Assembly: GCA_034664125.1 (NCBI GenBank)
Contig: JAXDIG010000040.1
Location: 41,258 to 105,257, forward strand
From: JACVRW01 sp034664125
GTDB lineage: Bacteria; Actinomycetota; Thermoleophilia; Solirubrobacterales; Thermoleophilaceae
Direction of reading: 5' to 3'
DNA length: 64,000 nt
Positions 34,233-41,987 of this stretch are shown here, piece by piece. Both the position numbers and the translations under genes were made by a program. The notes beneath the pieces are model-generated. The model saw only the letters and a program-made list of their open reading frames with translations. It was not told where the DNA came from and ran no database searches. The first letter of the stretch is position 1. Every line of letters begins with the position of its first letter.

Positions 34233-34658
34233 TTACGAGGCGCCGACCAGCTTCCAGCGCCCGTTCTCCTTGGCGAGCTCGAACGTACGCCGGCCGCGCT
34301 GGCCGCCGGTCGCGATCGTCGCGCGCACGGTCGCCTTGTCGCCGTCGACCTTCGCCTTCTCCACGGACAGCAGCCGCAGCTTCAGGCCGGTGATCAGGTC
34401 GAGCTGCTTCTTGCAGGCCTCCTCGGCCCTGTCGCCGGTCGCACCGGTGGCCTTCTCGAGGTACTCCTGCGTCAGCAGCTCGCCGCACAGCTTGTCGCCG
34501 TCGCGGTCGTTGGTGGCCTGCACGAAGTCGCGGACGACCTGCTGCGTGTCCTTGGCATCGTCGCCGCCGCCGCAGGCGCTCAGCGCGACGGTCAGAGCGA
34601 GCGCGAGCGCGAGGGCGAGGCGAGCCACGGCGCGGACTTGTATCAACCGCGGTTTCAC
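34233..34658 (-). CDS. small lipoprotein, NTF2/DUF4878-like fold
   Basis: 141 residues. A basic N-terminus and hydrophobic stretch end at the lipobox ALSAC (Cys29), so it should be a membrane-attached lipoprotein. The mature part (VVRDFVQATNDRDGDKLCGELLT, read as FVQATNDRDGDKLC, then the C-terminal RRTFELAKENGRWKLVG) is the pattern of NTF2-like DUF4878 lipoproteins. Its ATG overlaps the obg stop (ATGA), so it is translated with obg. Function unknown. Confidence 0.8.
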   Translation of the reverse strand: MKPRLIQVRAVARLALALALALTVALSACGGGDDAKDTQQVVRDFVQATNDRDGDKLCGELLTQEYLEKATGATGDRAEEACKKQLDLITGLKLRLLSVEKAKVDGDKATVRATIATGGQRGRRTFELAKENGRWKLVGAS

Positions 34659-35944
34659 GCGAGGGGACCGCCCGGGTCGAGCTCGAACACGACGCCCGCG
34701 ATCTCCACGTCGTCGCCGGGCGTAAAGCCGGCAGCCTCCAGCGCCCGGATCACCCCCAGCGCGCGCAGGCGCTCCTCGACGTAGCGCAGCGCCTCCGCGT
34801 TCTCGATGTCGTGGCGGGCGATCAGCCGGTCGATGCGCCCGCCCTCGACCCGAAAGGCGCCCGGACCGACCCGCTCCACGCCGAACGAGTCGCCCGCCCC
34901 CGGGCGGTACACGCGGTGCGTCGCGGGCTGCTCGCCGTCCTGGGGCTCGGCCTCCTCCTCGGGGACGCGCTCGAAGATGGCGTCGCGCAGCTCGGGGATG
35001 CCGGCTCCGGTGGCCGCCGAGGTGGCGAGGACCGGGACGGCTACGCGCTGCCCCCAGTCCCGCACCGCGGACTCGACCTCGCCGGGCGGCACGAGGTCCG
35101 CCTTGGAGAGGGCAAGGATGCGAGGCAGCTCGGCCAGCCCGTGGCCATGCTCGCGCAGCTCGGCCTCGACCGTCGCGTAGTTCTCGACGGGGTCCGATCC
35201 GTCCAGCGGCGCGAGGTCGAGCACGTGCACCAACACCCGGCAGCGCTCGACGTGAGCGAGGAACTCGTGCCCCAGGCCGGCGCCGGCGCTGGCTCCCTCG
35301 ATCAGGCCCGGGATATCGGCGAGGACGAGCTGCCGGTCGTCGCGCTCCAAGGTGCCGAGCACCGGCTCGAGGGTGGTGAACGGGTAGTCCGCCACCTTCG
35401 GGCGAGCACGCGTCAGGGTTGCCAGCAGCGATGACTTGCCGGCATTGGGCAGCCCCACCAGGCCGGCGTCCGCCAGCAGCTTGAGCTCGAGCGTGAGCTG
35501 CCGCTCCTCGCCGGCGAGCCCTCTCTCCGCGAAGCGGGGAGCCTGGCGGGTAGCCGTGGCAAAGTGCCTGTTGCCGCGACCGCCGCTGCCCCCCCGTGCG
35601 ACCACCGCGTGCTGGCCGGGGGTGGTCAGGTCCCAGCGGTCGCCGACCTCCGGGTCTTGCACCACGGTGCCGGGCGGCACGCGCACCTCCAGCCGGTCCG
35701 GCGTCGCGCCGTGCTTGTTGGCGCCCTGGCCGTGGCCGCCGCGCGGCGCCTTGAAATGCGAGTTGCGGCGGAAGGCGGCGAGGTCACGCAGCGACGGGTC
35801 CACCACGATCGCCACGTCGCCACCGCGACCGCCGTCGCCGCCGTCCGGCCCGCCCTTCGGCACGTGCGCCTCGCGGCGGAAGGAGACGACCCCGTTGCCC
35901 CCGGCGCCGCCGCGGACGAAGATCTTCGCGCGATCCGAGAACAC
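34655..35944 (-). CDS. obg: GTPase Obg/CgtA
   Basis: 429 residues. The glycine-rich Obg fold (FVRGGAGGNGVVSFRREAHVPKGGPDGGDGGRGGD, read in parts) is followed by the G domain with G1 GLPNAGKSS, G3 DIPG, G4 SKAD and G5 SAAT, and a C-terminal OCT domain (about 335-425). It works in 50S assembly and stringent-response linkage. The two-gene gap to DUF1028 is only 2 bp, so it belongs to the rplU-rpmA operon. Confidence 0.97.
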   Translation of the reverse strand: MFSDRAKIFVRGGAGGNGVVSFRREAHVPKGGPDGGDGGRGGDVAIVVDPSLRDLAAFRRNSHFKAPRGGHGQGANKHGATPDRLEVRVPPGTVVQDPEVGDRWDLTTPGQHAVVARGGSGGRGNRHFATATRQAPRFAERGLAGEERQLTLELKLLADAGLVGLPNAGKSSLLATLTRARPKVADYPFTTLEPVLGTLERDDRQLVLADIPGLIEGASAGAGLGHEFLAHVERCRVLVHVLDLAPLDGSDPVENYATVEAELREHGHGLAELPRILALSKADLVPPGEVESAVRDWGQRVAVPVLATSAATGAGIPELRDAIFERVPEEEAEPQDGEQPATHRVYRPGAGDSFGVERVGPGAFRVEGGRIDRLIARHDIENAEALRYVEERLRALGVIRALEAAGFTPGDDVEIAGVVFELDPGGPLA

Positions 35945-35946
35945 CG

Positions 35947-36900
35947 CTAGCTCGCCGGCGGTGCCGGGCGCTGCCGATCTTCACCGGGGGTCCGGGGGCG
36001 TGAGTCCCCGGCCGTCATCCTGGCGACGAGCGCTTCGTCGTCTGGGAACAACCCGGCCTTCGGAAGTCGCCTCAGAAGCTCGCGCCAGCCGTCCCTGTCC
36101 GCGTAGGCGAGCTCCAGCAGCTCGCGCGCCTCGTCCTCGCGGCCGTTCGCGGCCAGCGTCGCGCCGTGCCAGAACGCCAGCTCGGCGTTCTCCGGCTGCT
36201 CCGCGTGGGCCGCCGCGTATTCGGCCAGCGCTCCCTCCACGTCGCCCGCGGCCGCCAGCTCGTCGCCCACCTCGACACGCAGGTAGGTCCTGCGCAGCTC
36301 CGCCAGGCGGCGCAGCTCCGCGACCGGATCGGGGTGGTCCTCGACCCGCAGGTCCACCGGGCGGTCCTCGGTCGGTTGCCCGGTCGCGCGCGGTGCCACC
36401 ACCATCAGCGCCGCCGACTGGCGGCCGCGGATGTCGCCGCCCTCGCGCTCGGCGGCCTCCAGCGCCGCCACCAGGCGGTCGGCCAGCTCGCCTGAGCTGG
36501 ACCGGTAGGCCTCGAGCATGGCGCCGGGCACGGTCGGGCGCTCCATCATGTTGGCCTGGGCGGAGACACCGTCCGCCACGCGGTGGCCGGCCTCCCGGAT
36601 GCAGCGCGCGCCCGTGTGCACCGCCACGCGCCCGTGGTTGTCGACGAGCGCGACCTGCCGCACGGCCGCCTGGTCGTCGTCGAGCAGCAGCCGCCGCAGC
36701 GATTCGGGCGCCGAGGACCCGCGGCGCATCAGCCCCAGTCCGCGCGGCCCGTACGCGGGCTCGACGACGGACTGCGTTGCCACGGCTCCCACGCCGGGGT
36801 CGGCCCAGCTGACGAGCGACCCAACCGAGAAGTAGTGCGACTGCACGGCCACGCCGAGCTGGCCGCTGTCCTCGTCGCGCGCGACGATCGAGTAGGTCAC
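35947..36900 (-). CDS. DUF1028 protein with C-terminal TPR-like region
   Basis: 317 residues. The N-terminal 210 residues are DUF1028, an Ntn-hydrolase-like domain: MTYSIVARDEDSGQLGVAVQSHYFSVG (read as TYSIVARDEDSGQLGVAVQS), GVGAVATQSVVEPAYGPRGL and ANMMERPTVPGAMLEAY. The rest (about 235-300) has TPR-like repeats such as GDVEGALAEYAAAHAEQPENAE (split). DUF1028 function is unproven. It sits between rpmA and obg, an unusual insertion in this core operon, with no clear promoter of its own. Confidence 0.83.
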   Translation of the reverse strand: MTYSIVARDEDSGQLGVAVQSHYFSVGSLVSWADPGVGAVATQSVVEPAYGPRGLGLMRRGSSAPESLRRLLLDDDQAAVRQVALVDNHGRVAVHTGARCIREAGHRVADGVSAQANMMERPTVPGAMLEAYRSSSGELADRLVAALEAAEREGGDIRGRQSAALMVVAPRATGQPTEDRPVDLRVEDHPDPVAELRRLAELRRTYLRVEVGDELAAAGDVEGALAEYAAAHAEQPENAELAFWHGATLAANGREDEARELLELAYADRDGWRELLRRLPKAGLFPDDEALVARMTAGDSRPRTPGEDRQRPAPPAS

Positions 36901-36944
36901 GGCGCGATCGTAGTCCCGCCGCCGCCCGCGGGCGGCGCGGCGGG

Positions 36945-37205
36945 CTACTCCTCCGAGAGCGGCTCGACCGAGATCACGCGGCCGCGCCGGCCCTCGGCGA
37001 ACTGCACCACCCCGGGGCGGACGGCGAAGATCGTGTGATCGCGGCCGAGGCCCACGCCGTCGCCGGGCGTGAAGCGGGTGCCGCGCTGGCGCACGATGAT
37101 CTCGCCGCCGCTGACCGACTGGCCCGCGAACACCTTCACGCCGAGGCGCTTGGCGTTCGAGTCGCGGCCGTTGCGACTGGAGCCGAGGCCCTTCTTATGA
37201 GCCAT
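36945..37205 (-). CDS. rpmA: 50S ribosomal protein L27
   Basis: 86 residues, MAHKKGLGSSRNGRDSNAKRLGVK with the family's central IIVRQRGTRFTPGDGVGLGRDHTIFA (split). The N-terminus begins directly at the mature AHKKG form, without the Firmicute cleavable extension. The start overlaps the rplU end by 11 bp, and an AGGAGG site lies inside rplU. Structural protein near the peptidyl-transferase centre. Confidence 0.97.
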   Translation of the reverse strand: MAHKKGLGSSRNGRDSNAKRLGVKVFAGQSVSGGEIIVRQRGTRFTPGDGVGLGRDHTIFAVRPGVVQFAEGRRGRVISVEPLSEE

Positions 37206-37548
37206 TCGAGTCCTCCTCCTTCGCTGCGCGGCGCGCGCCGACCTTGATGTCGGCGATCTCGATACGCGTCAGGTCCTGGCGGTGGCCGTAGCGGCGCTTG
37301 TAGCCGCGCTTGGGCTTGAACTTGAGCCCGTGGATCTTCTTGCCGCGCTCGTGACCCGTGACCGTCGCCTGCACCTTGATCTTGCCGAGCTCGCCGGGCT
37401 CGAGCACCGACTTGTCGCCGTCGGCGTAGAGCAGCGGCTCCAGGTCGACCTTGTCGCCCTCGGTCGCGGACATGCGGTCGACGACGAGCGAGTCGCCCTT
37501 CTCGACGCGGTATTGCTTCCCGCCCACTCTGACGATTGCGTAGCTCAT
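37195..37548 (-). CDS. rplU: 50S ribosomal protein L21
   Basis: 117 residues from ATG 37548: MSYAIVRVGGKQYRVEKGD is the L21 signature, with KPKRGYKRRYGHRQDLT at the C-terminal rRNA-binding part. It heads the operon rplU-rpmA-DUF1028-obg-lipoprotein-proB. A -10-like TACACT lies at 37590-37595 on the minus strand. Divergent from the PadR gene. Confidence 0.97.
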   Translation of the reverse strand: MSYAIVRVGGKQYRVEKGDSLVVDRMSATEGDKVDLEPLLYADGDKSVLEPGELGKIKVQATVTGHERGKKIHGLKFKPKRGYKRRYGHRQDLTRIEIADIKVGARRAAKEEDSNGS

Positions 37549-37572
37549 GGCAAAGGAACGGCGCCCGTCGGT

Positions 37573-37595
37573 TCCGGCGCCGGACCGCGAGTGTA
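37573..37595 (-). promoter_or_regulatory. probable rplU promoter -10 and leader hairpin
   Basis: TACACT (minus, 37590-37595) is a fair -10 box, without a clear -35. The 12-bp palindrome TCCGGCGCCGGA at 37573-37584 would form a strong hairpin in the 5' leader, where rplU leaders of many bacteria carry an L21-binding structure. The link to L21 autogenous control is inference. Confidence 0.3.
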
Positions 37596-37631
37596 GCGGG
37601 TCGTCTCCCGCTCCATCCTTCCCAGTCGGCA

Positions 37632-37660
37632 TTGACCTCTGAGCTAATGCGATATATCGT
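37632..37660 (+). promoter_or_regulatory. PadR gene promoter with CGATATATCG palindrome
   Basis: TTGACC (37632-37637), 17-bp spacer and TATCGT (37655-37660) form a good sigma-70-type promoter. The perfect palindrome CGATATATCG (37650-37659) overlaps the -10, matching the AT-rich dyads bound by PadR-family repressors. Autoregulation is likely. Confidence 0.6.
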
Positions 37661-37697
37661 TGAGTGTCGTAGAAGCTCGACATGTGGAGGGATTGAA

Positions 37698-38309
37698 GTG
37701 ACGACGTTCGCGACAGAACACTGGTTCGGCGGGCCCGGCATGCACCGGATGAGCCGCCACGGTCACCGCGGCCCCGGCGGGCATGGACCGCCGTTCGACC
37801 CGCGCGCCTTCTGGCACGGGCCGTGGCGGGGCATGGGATTCGGGCCCGGCGGCCGGCGGTCGCGCGCGCGCCGAGGCGACGTGCGCGCCGCCATTCTGCT
37901 GCTGCTCGAGGAGGACCAGCGCAACGGCTACCAGTTGATGGAGGAGATCGAGAATCGCAGCGGCGGGGCCTGGCGCCCCAGCCCGGGGTCGGTCTACCCG
38001 GCGCTCGCCCAGCTCGAAGACGAGGGGTTGATCCGCTCAAACGAGAGCGCCGGTCGCCGCTCGTTCGAGCTCACCGACGAAGGGCGGAGCTACGTGGCGG
38101 ACCACCGCGACTCGCTCGGCAGCCCCTGGGACGAGGCCGGCGAGGACGTGCCGAGCGACTTCGTCGACCTGCGCACCCTCATCGGACAGCTCGGCATGGC
38201 CACGCTCCAGGTCGTCCAGTCGGGCAACGAAGAGCAGATCGGCGAGGCCAAGCGGATCCTGGCCGAGGCACGCAAGGCGCTCTACCGGATCCTGGCCGAA
38301 GCGGAGTAG
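37698..38309 (+). CDS. PadR-family transcriptional regulator with Gly/His/Arg-rich N-terminus
   Basis: 203 residues from GTG 37698, with GGAGG seven bases upstream. After a Gly/His/Arg/Pro-rich leader of about 60 residues (HRGPGGHGPPFDPRAFWHGP) comes the winged helix DVRAAILLLLEEDQRNGYQLMEEIENRS (read as GYQLMEEIENRSGG), PSPGSVYPALAQLEDEGLI and SFELTDEGRSYV, all PadR hallmarks. A C-terminal helical part follows. The His-rich leader occurs in many actinobacterial PadR proteins and might bind metal. It is convergent with the EamA transporter (28-bp overlap), which may be a target. Confidence 0.9.
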   Translation: MTTFATEHWFGGPGMHRMSRHGHRGPGGHGPPFDPRAFWHGPWRGMGFGPGGRRSRARRGDVRAAILLLLEEDQRNGYQLMEEIENRSGGAWRPSPGSVYPALAQLEDEGLIRSNESAGRRSFELTDEGRSYVADHRDSLGSPWDEAGEDVPSDFVDLRTLIGQLGMATLQVVQSGNEEQIGEAKRILAEARKALYRILAEAE

Positions 38310-39202
38310 GCGGGTGCCGTGCGGCCCTCTCCGGCGGAGCGTCCCGGCCCCTGGGCGACCAGCAGCCCGGCCGCCACGAGGGCGGCGCCGCCGAGCGCGC
38401 GGCCGGTGATCGACTCGTCGTAGAGCGCAGCTCCGAACACGAGCGCGCCGAAGGGAAGCAGCATTGCGAGGTACGACATCGCCTGGGCGCTGATGTGGCG
38501 CAGCAGCACGGTCAGCCCGACGAACGGCACCGCCGATCCGACCAGCGCGAGGTAGGCGATCGACCCGACCGCGTCGGCGCTCCAGGCGGCGTCGCCCCAG
38601 CTCTCGCCGAGGCCGGAAGCCACCAGCAGGACCAGGCCCCCGCCCAGCATCGCCCAGCCGTTCAGCACGACCGCGTCGAGCTCGCTCGCCCGCAGCTTGA
38701 GCGAGATGTTGCCCACGGCGGCCCCGAACGGGGACACCGCCAGCGCGGCCGCGCCGGCCAGGGCCAGCTCGCGATCGCCGAGGTCGATGCTTTCCGCGAA
38801 GGCCAGCGTGCCGCCGATCGCCACCAGCACCCCGGCGATCACGCGTCCCCGCACGGGCTGGTCCACCAAGAAGGCGGCGCCCATCACGGCCACGTAGAGC
38901 GGCAGCACGCCGAAGAGCACGGCCGCCAGCCCCGAGGGGATGTACTGCTCGCCCCAGTAGACGAGCCCGTAGGCGAGCGCGAACGGGAACAAGGCCAGCA
39001 CCACGGCGAGCCGAACGTCGGTGCGCAGGGAGCGCCGCCGGGCGCGTGTCACAGCGAGCAGGACAAGCCCGGCGGCCGCGAAGCGGATGCCGGCGCCCAG
39101 CAGTGGCGGGCAGTCCTCCAGCCCGATCTTGATCGCGACCCAGGTGCTCGACCAGATGAGGACGAGCAGCGCGTATAGACCCCAGACGGCGGAACGACTC
39201 AC
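38282..39202 (-). CDS. EamA/DMT family transporter
   Basis: 306 residues, ten predicted helices in two EamA repeats (about 5-130 and 150-285). WSSTWVAIKIGLED and VYWGEQYIPSGLAAVLFGVLPLYVA (read as GEQYIPSGLAAVLF) are DMT/RhaT-like signatures. Members export amino acids or other metabolites. The 3' end overlaps the PadR gene. No substrate evidence in the context. Confidence 0.88.
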   Translation of the reverse strand: MSRSAVWGLYALLVLIWSSTWVAIKIGLEDCPPLLGAGIRFAAAGLVLLAVTRARRRSLRTDVRLAVVLALFPFALAYGLVYWGEQYIPSGLAAVLFGVLPLYVAVMGAAFLVDQPVRGRVIAGVLVAIGGTLAFAESIDLGDRELALAGAAALAVSPFGAAVGNISLKLRASELDAVVLNGWAMLGGGLVLLVASGLGESWGDAAWSADAVGSIAYLALVGSAVPFVGLTVLLRHISAQAMSYLAMLLPFGALVFGAALYDESITGRALGGAALVAAGLLVAQGPGRSAGEGRTAPAYSASARIR

Positions 39203-39288
39203 TCGGGACGACGTTACCGGGGGCGCGGCGCGGCCAGATCGACGGGGCCGTGCTCATCCCTCCGCCCCCCGCGTCCGACAACCCAAGC

Positions 39289-39657
39289 ATGGCCTTCGTT
39301 CACGCCGACCGTGGACAGGATGCCGCGGCTCGCGGCTCCGACGATGCGCTCGTGCTGCTCGACACAGTGCACGTCGCGCTGTCCGGGGTGGTCGCGGAGA
39401 TGATGGGAGCGGCGTGCGGCTGCCCTCCCCCGCGCCCCCACGCGAGCTTCCCGGCGATCGGTGGCAGCGAGGCCCAGGCCGCCGAGCTGGCCCAGATGGT
39501 GAACGCGCTGTTCGGGCTGACCCTCCCTGCGGACATCATCATGAGGTCACCGACCCCGGACGCCCTGGCCCGCACGATCGCGGGCGCCTGGTTCGACGGC
39601 GCCGGCACGGCCGCGGACCTGATCGAGCTGATCGAAGCGATCGCGGACGCGGAGTAG
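39289..39657 (+). CDS. degenerate acyl/peptidyl carrier protein-like small protein
   Basis: 122 residues from ATG 39289; a GTG at 39250 would add 13. Residues from about 30 fit a PCP/ACP helix bundle: FPAIGGSEAQAAELAQMVNALFGLTL aligns without gaps to the usual FFELGGDSL...FGVEL block (read as FPAIGGSEAQ and LFGLTL), and SPTPDALARTI to the final helix. The phosphopantetheine Ser of GGDS is replaced: the motif reads GGSE. It thus looks like a carrier fold that cannot carry the prosthetic group. No synthase genes are near. It is divergent from EamA. Confidence 0.55.
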   Translation: MAFVHADRGQDAAARGSDDALVLLDTVHVALSGVVAEMMGAACGCPPPRPHASFPAIGGSEAQAAELAQMVNALFGLTLPADIIMRSPTPDALARTIAGAWFDGAGTAADLIELIEAIADAE

Positions 39658-39666
39658 CGGCCGGGC

Positions 39667-40026
39667 TCAGCCCTCGTCGCGGTGCACCGTCTCCGGCGAG
39701 AACGCCGGCAGGCACACCGCGACGTACTCGGCGCCATCCGGCGTCGAGTAGCGCACCCACTCGCCGGCGCGTACCAACACGCCCTTGCCCGCCGCGACGT
39801 CGAGGCTGTCTTCCTCGCCATCGACGCGCAGCGTGCCGGCCAGCACCACCGTGTACTCGTCGAACTCCGGTCGCTGGCCAGGCTCGCTCCAGCCGGCGGG
39901 CGAGCGCATGCGCGCGATGCTCACGCGCTCCTCCCCTCCGGAGGCCCGGCCGGCGAACTCGTCGATCAGCTTCGGCGGCTCGCCGGCCGCCTCGACGCGC
40001 ACCGGAGCATCGATCAGCTCCGGCAT
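39667..40026 (-). CDS. cupin-domain protein
   Basis: 119 residues from ATG 40024-40026, overlapping the stop of the RNase gene by one base. The single beta-barrel motif is GQRPEFDEYTVVLAGTLRVDGE (read as FDEYTVVLAGTLRVDG) with VAAGKGVLVRAGEWVRYSTP after it. Of the metal-binding residues only the Glu is plain; the histidines of a typical G-x5-H-x-H are missing, so metal binding is doubtful. Tail gene of the mre-rng run; function unknown. Confidence 0.78.
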   Translation of the reverse strand: MPELIDAPVRVEAAGEPPKLIDEFAGRASGGEERVSIARMRSPAGWSEPGQRPEFDEYTVVLAGTLRVDGEEDSLDVAAGKGVLVRAGEWVRYSTPDGAEYVAVCLPAFSPETVHRDEG

Positions 40027-41966
40027 CAGGTCGAGGAGGACTCCGCCGGCCGCCTGCGCCCGCGGCCGCCCCGGCGCCCGCGACGTCGCCGTCGCCCGTC
40101 GGCCGAGGCCGCGCCGTCGCCTTCGCCGTCCTCGGAGCTCGAGCCGACGCCCTCCGGCGGGTTGACCAGCGACGCCTGGGCGGCCGAGCGCCCCACCTTC
40201 TCGATCCGCACGAGCGTCCGCTCGCCCACCAGCGACGCGGCGTTGACCACCGAGATCACGTAGCCGTCCAGCTTCGCCACGGCGTCGTCGTCGTTGTACA
40301 TGTGCGGCTCCTCGATCAGAACGAGCACCTCCTCGCCCTCGCGGAACGGCAGCGCGCGTTCTTCGACGTCCTCGCGGCTGCCCTCCAGCACGATCTCGAA
40401 GTGGTCGATCGGCAGCGCCTCGGTCCCCTCGAAGTGGAAGTGGCGCCCGGTTTCCTGCTCTATCTCCACGATCGGGCCGGGCACGCCCTGGCCGCCGACC
40501 AGGATCGACGACACCTTCGGGTGCACGCGGATCAGGAAGGCCGGCGACTCGGGGCGCTCGATCGCGACCTCGCGCAGCCAGCGGTCCACCTCGATCGACA
40601 CGGTTTCCTCGGACAGCACCACGCCCTCGCCCTCGCAGGTGGGGCACGGCTTGGTCATGATCTCGCGTACGCCGTCGGTCACGTTCTGGCGCGTCATCTC
40701 CACCAGGCCGAGCGGAGATATCTCGACCACGTAGGTCTTGGTGCGGTCCTCGTCGAGCGACTTGCGCAGCGTCTTCAGCACGGCGTCGCGGTTGCGAGCC
40801 CGCGCCATGTCGATGAAGTCGATGACGATGATGCCGCCGATGTCGCGCAGCCGCAGCTGGCTGACGACCTCCTCGGCCGCCTCGAGGTTGGTCTTGGTGA
40901 TCGTGTCCTCGAGCTTCGCACCCTTGCCGCGGCCGGTGAACGACCCCGAGTTCACGTCGATGACCGTCATCGCCTCGGCGTAGTCGATCATCAGGTATCC
41001 GCCGCTGGGCAGGTCCACCCGGCGCTTGAGCACCGACTGGATCGCCTCCTCGATGTGGTAGCGCTCGAACAGCGGGTCGTCGTCCTCGTAGAACTCGAGC
41101 CGCTCGAGCAGCTCCGGCGCCGTCCGGGTGAAGAACGACTGGAGCCGGTGGTGCTGCTTGCGGTCGTCCACGATCGCCTTCTCGAACTCGCCCGAGAAGA
41201 TGTCGCGCGCCACGCGCACCGACAGGTCGGCCTCCTGGAACACCATCGCCGGGGCCGCCGTCTCGGTCGCGCGCTGCTGGAGCACGTCGTGCAGCTTGTG
41301 CAGGTACTTGATCTCGCGCTCGAAGTCCTCCTTCGTCGCCCCCTGGGCCGCCGTGCGCACGATCACGCCGCCCTCGCCCAGGTCCGCCTTGCCGGCGGCG
41401 CGGCGCAGCCGGTCGCGCTCCTTGTCGTCGAGCCGTCGCGACACGCCGACGCCCTCGCCCTGCGGCACGTACACGAGGTAGCGCCCCGCGATCGAGAGCT
41501 GCATGGACAGGCGCGGGCCCTTGGTCTTCAGCGGGTCCTTGATCGCCTGGACGAGGATCTCCTGCCCGGGCTTGAGCAGCTCGGTGATGCGCTTGCCCTG
41601 GGTGCCGCGCCCGCCGCGTCCGCGGCGGGCGACCTCGACGCCGGGGAAGACCACGTCGTCGGCGTGCAGGAAGCCGTTCTTCTCGAGGCCGATGTCAACG
41701 AACGCCGCCTCGAGGCCGGGCAGGACGTTGTCGACCTTGCCCTTGTAGATGTTTCCGACGATCGAGCGGGAGCCGCGGCGCTCGATGTAGAGCTCCGCGA
41801 CGCGCCAGTCGTCGCTCTGCCGTGCGCGAGGGGCCGGGCTTTGCCCGGACCGGAGCGCTGGCTTCTTGCCGCGTCCTCCGCTACTCGCGGAGGGTGAGCC
41901 CTCCGACTCGAGGATCGCGACTCTGGTTTCGCCACGGTCCACCGTGACGAGCAACTGCTTTCTCAA
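40026..41966 (-). CDS. rng: ribonuclease E/G family endoribonuclease
   Basis: 646 residues. S1 domain (about 70-160), RNase H-like and 5'-sensor regions, catalytic Asp337 (TVIDVNSGSF) and Asp383 (VIDFIDM), and a CPTCEGEG zinc link (Cys441, Cys444). It processes rRNA, tRNA and mRNA. Compared with E. coli Rng, about 30 extra residues rich in Gly/Ser/Lys/Arg lie near 22-53, before the S1 domain, and the last 40 residues are Arg/Gly-rich. The C-terminal region around 550-610 looks like a TRAM-type domain. It follows rodA, a common place. Confidence 0.95.
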   Translation of the reverse strand: MRKQLLVTVDRGETRVAILESEGSPSASSGGRGKKPALRSGQSPAPRARQSDDWRVAELYIERRGSRSIVGNIYKGKVDNVLPGLEAAFVDIGLEKNGFLHADDVVFPGVEVARRGRGGRGTQGKRITELLKPGQEILVQAIKDPLKTKGPRLSMQLSIAGRYLVYVPQGEGVGVSRRLDDKERDRLRRAAGKADLGEGGVIVRTAAQGATKEDFEREIKYLHKLHDVLQQRATETAAPAMVFQEADLSVRVARDIFSGEFEKAIVDDRKQHHRLQSFFTRTAPELLERLEFYEDDDPLFERYHIEEAIQSVLKRRVDLPSGGYLMIDYAEAMTVIDVNSGSFTGRGKGAKLEDTITKTNLEAAEEVVSQLRLRDIGGIIVIDFIDMARARNRDAVLKTLRKSLDEDRTKTYVVEISPLGLVEMTRQNVTDGVREIMTKPCPTCEGEGVVLSEETVSIEVDRWLREVAIERPESPAFLIRVHPKVSSILVGGQGVPGPIVEIEQETGRHFHFEGTEALPIDHFEIVLEGSREDVEERALPFREGEEVLVLIEEPHMYNDDDAVAKLDGYVISVVNAASLVGERTLVRIEKVGRSAAQASLVNPPEGVGSSSEDGEGDGAASADGRRRRRGRRGGRGRRRPAESSST

Positions 41967-41987
41967 AACTTAGCCCTCTCATAAGAG

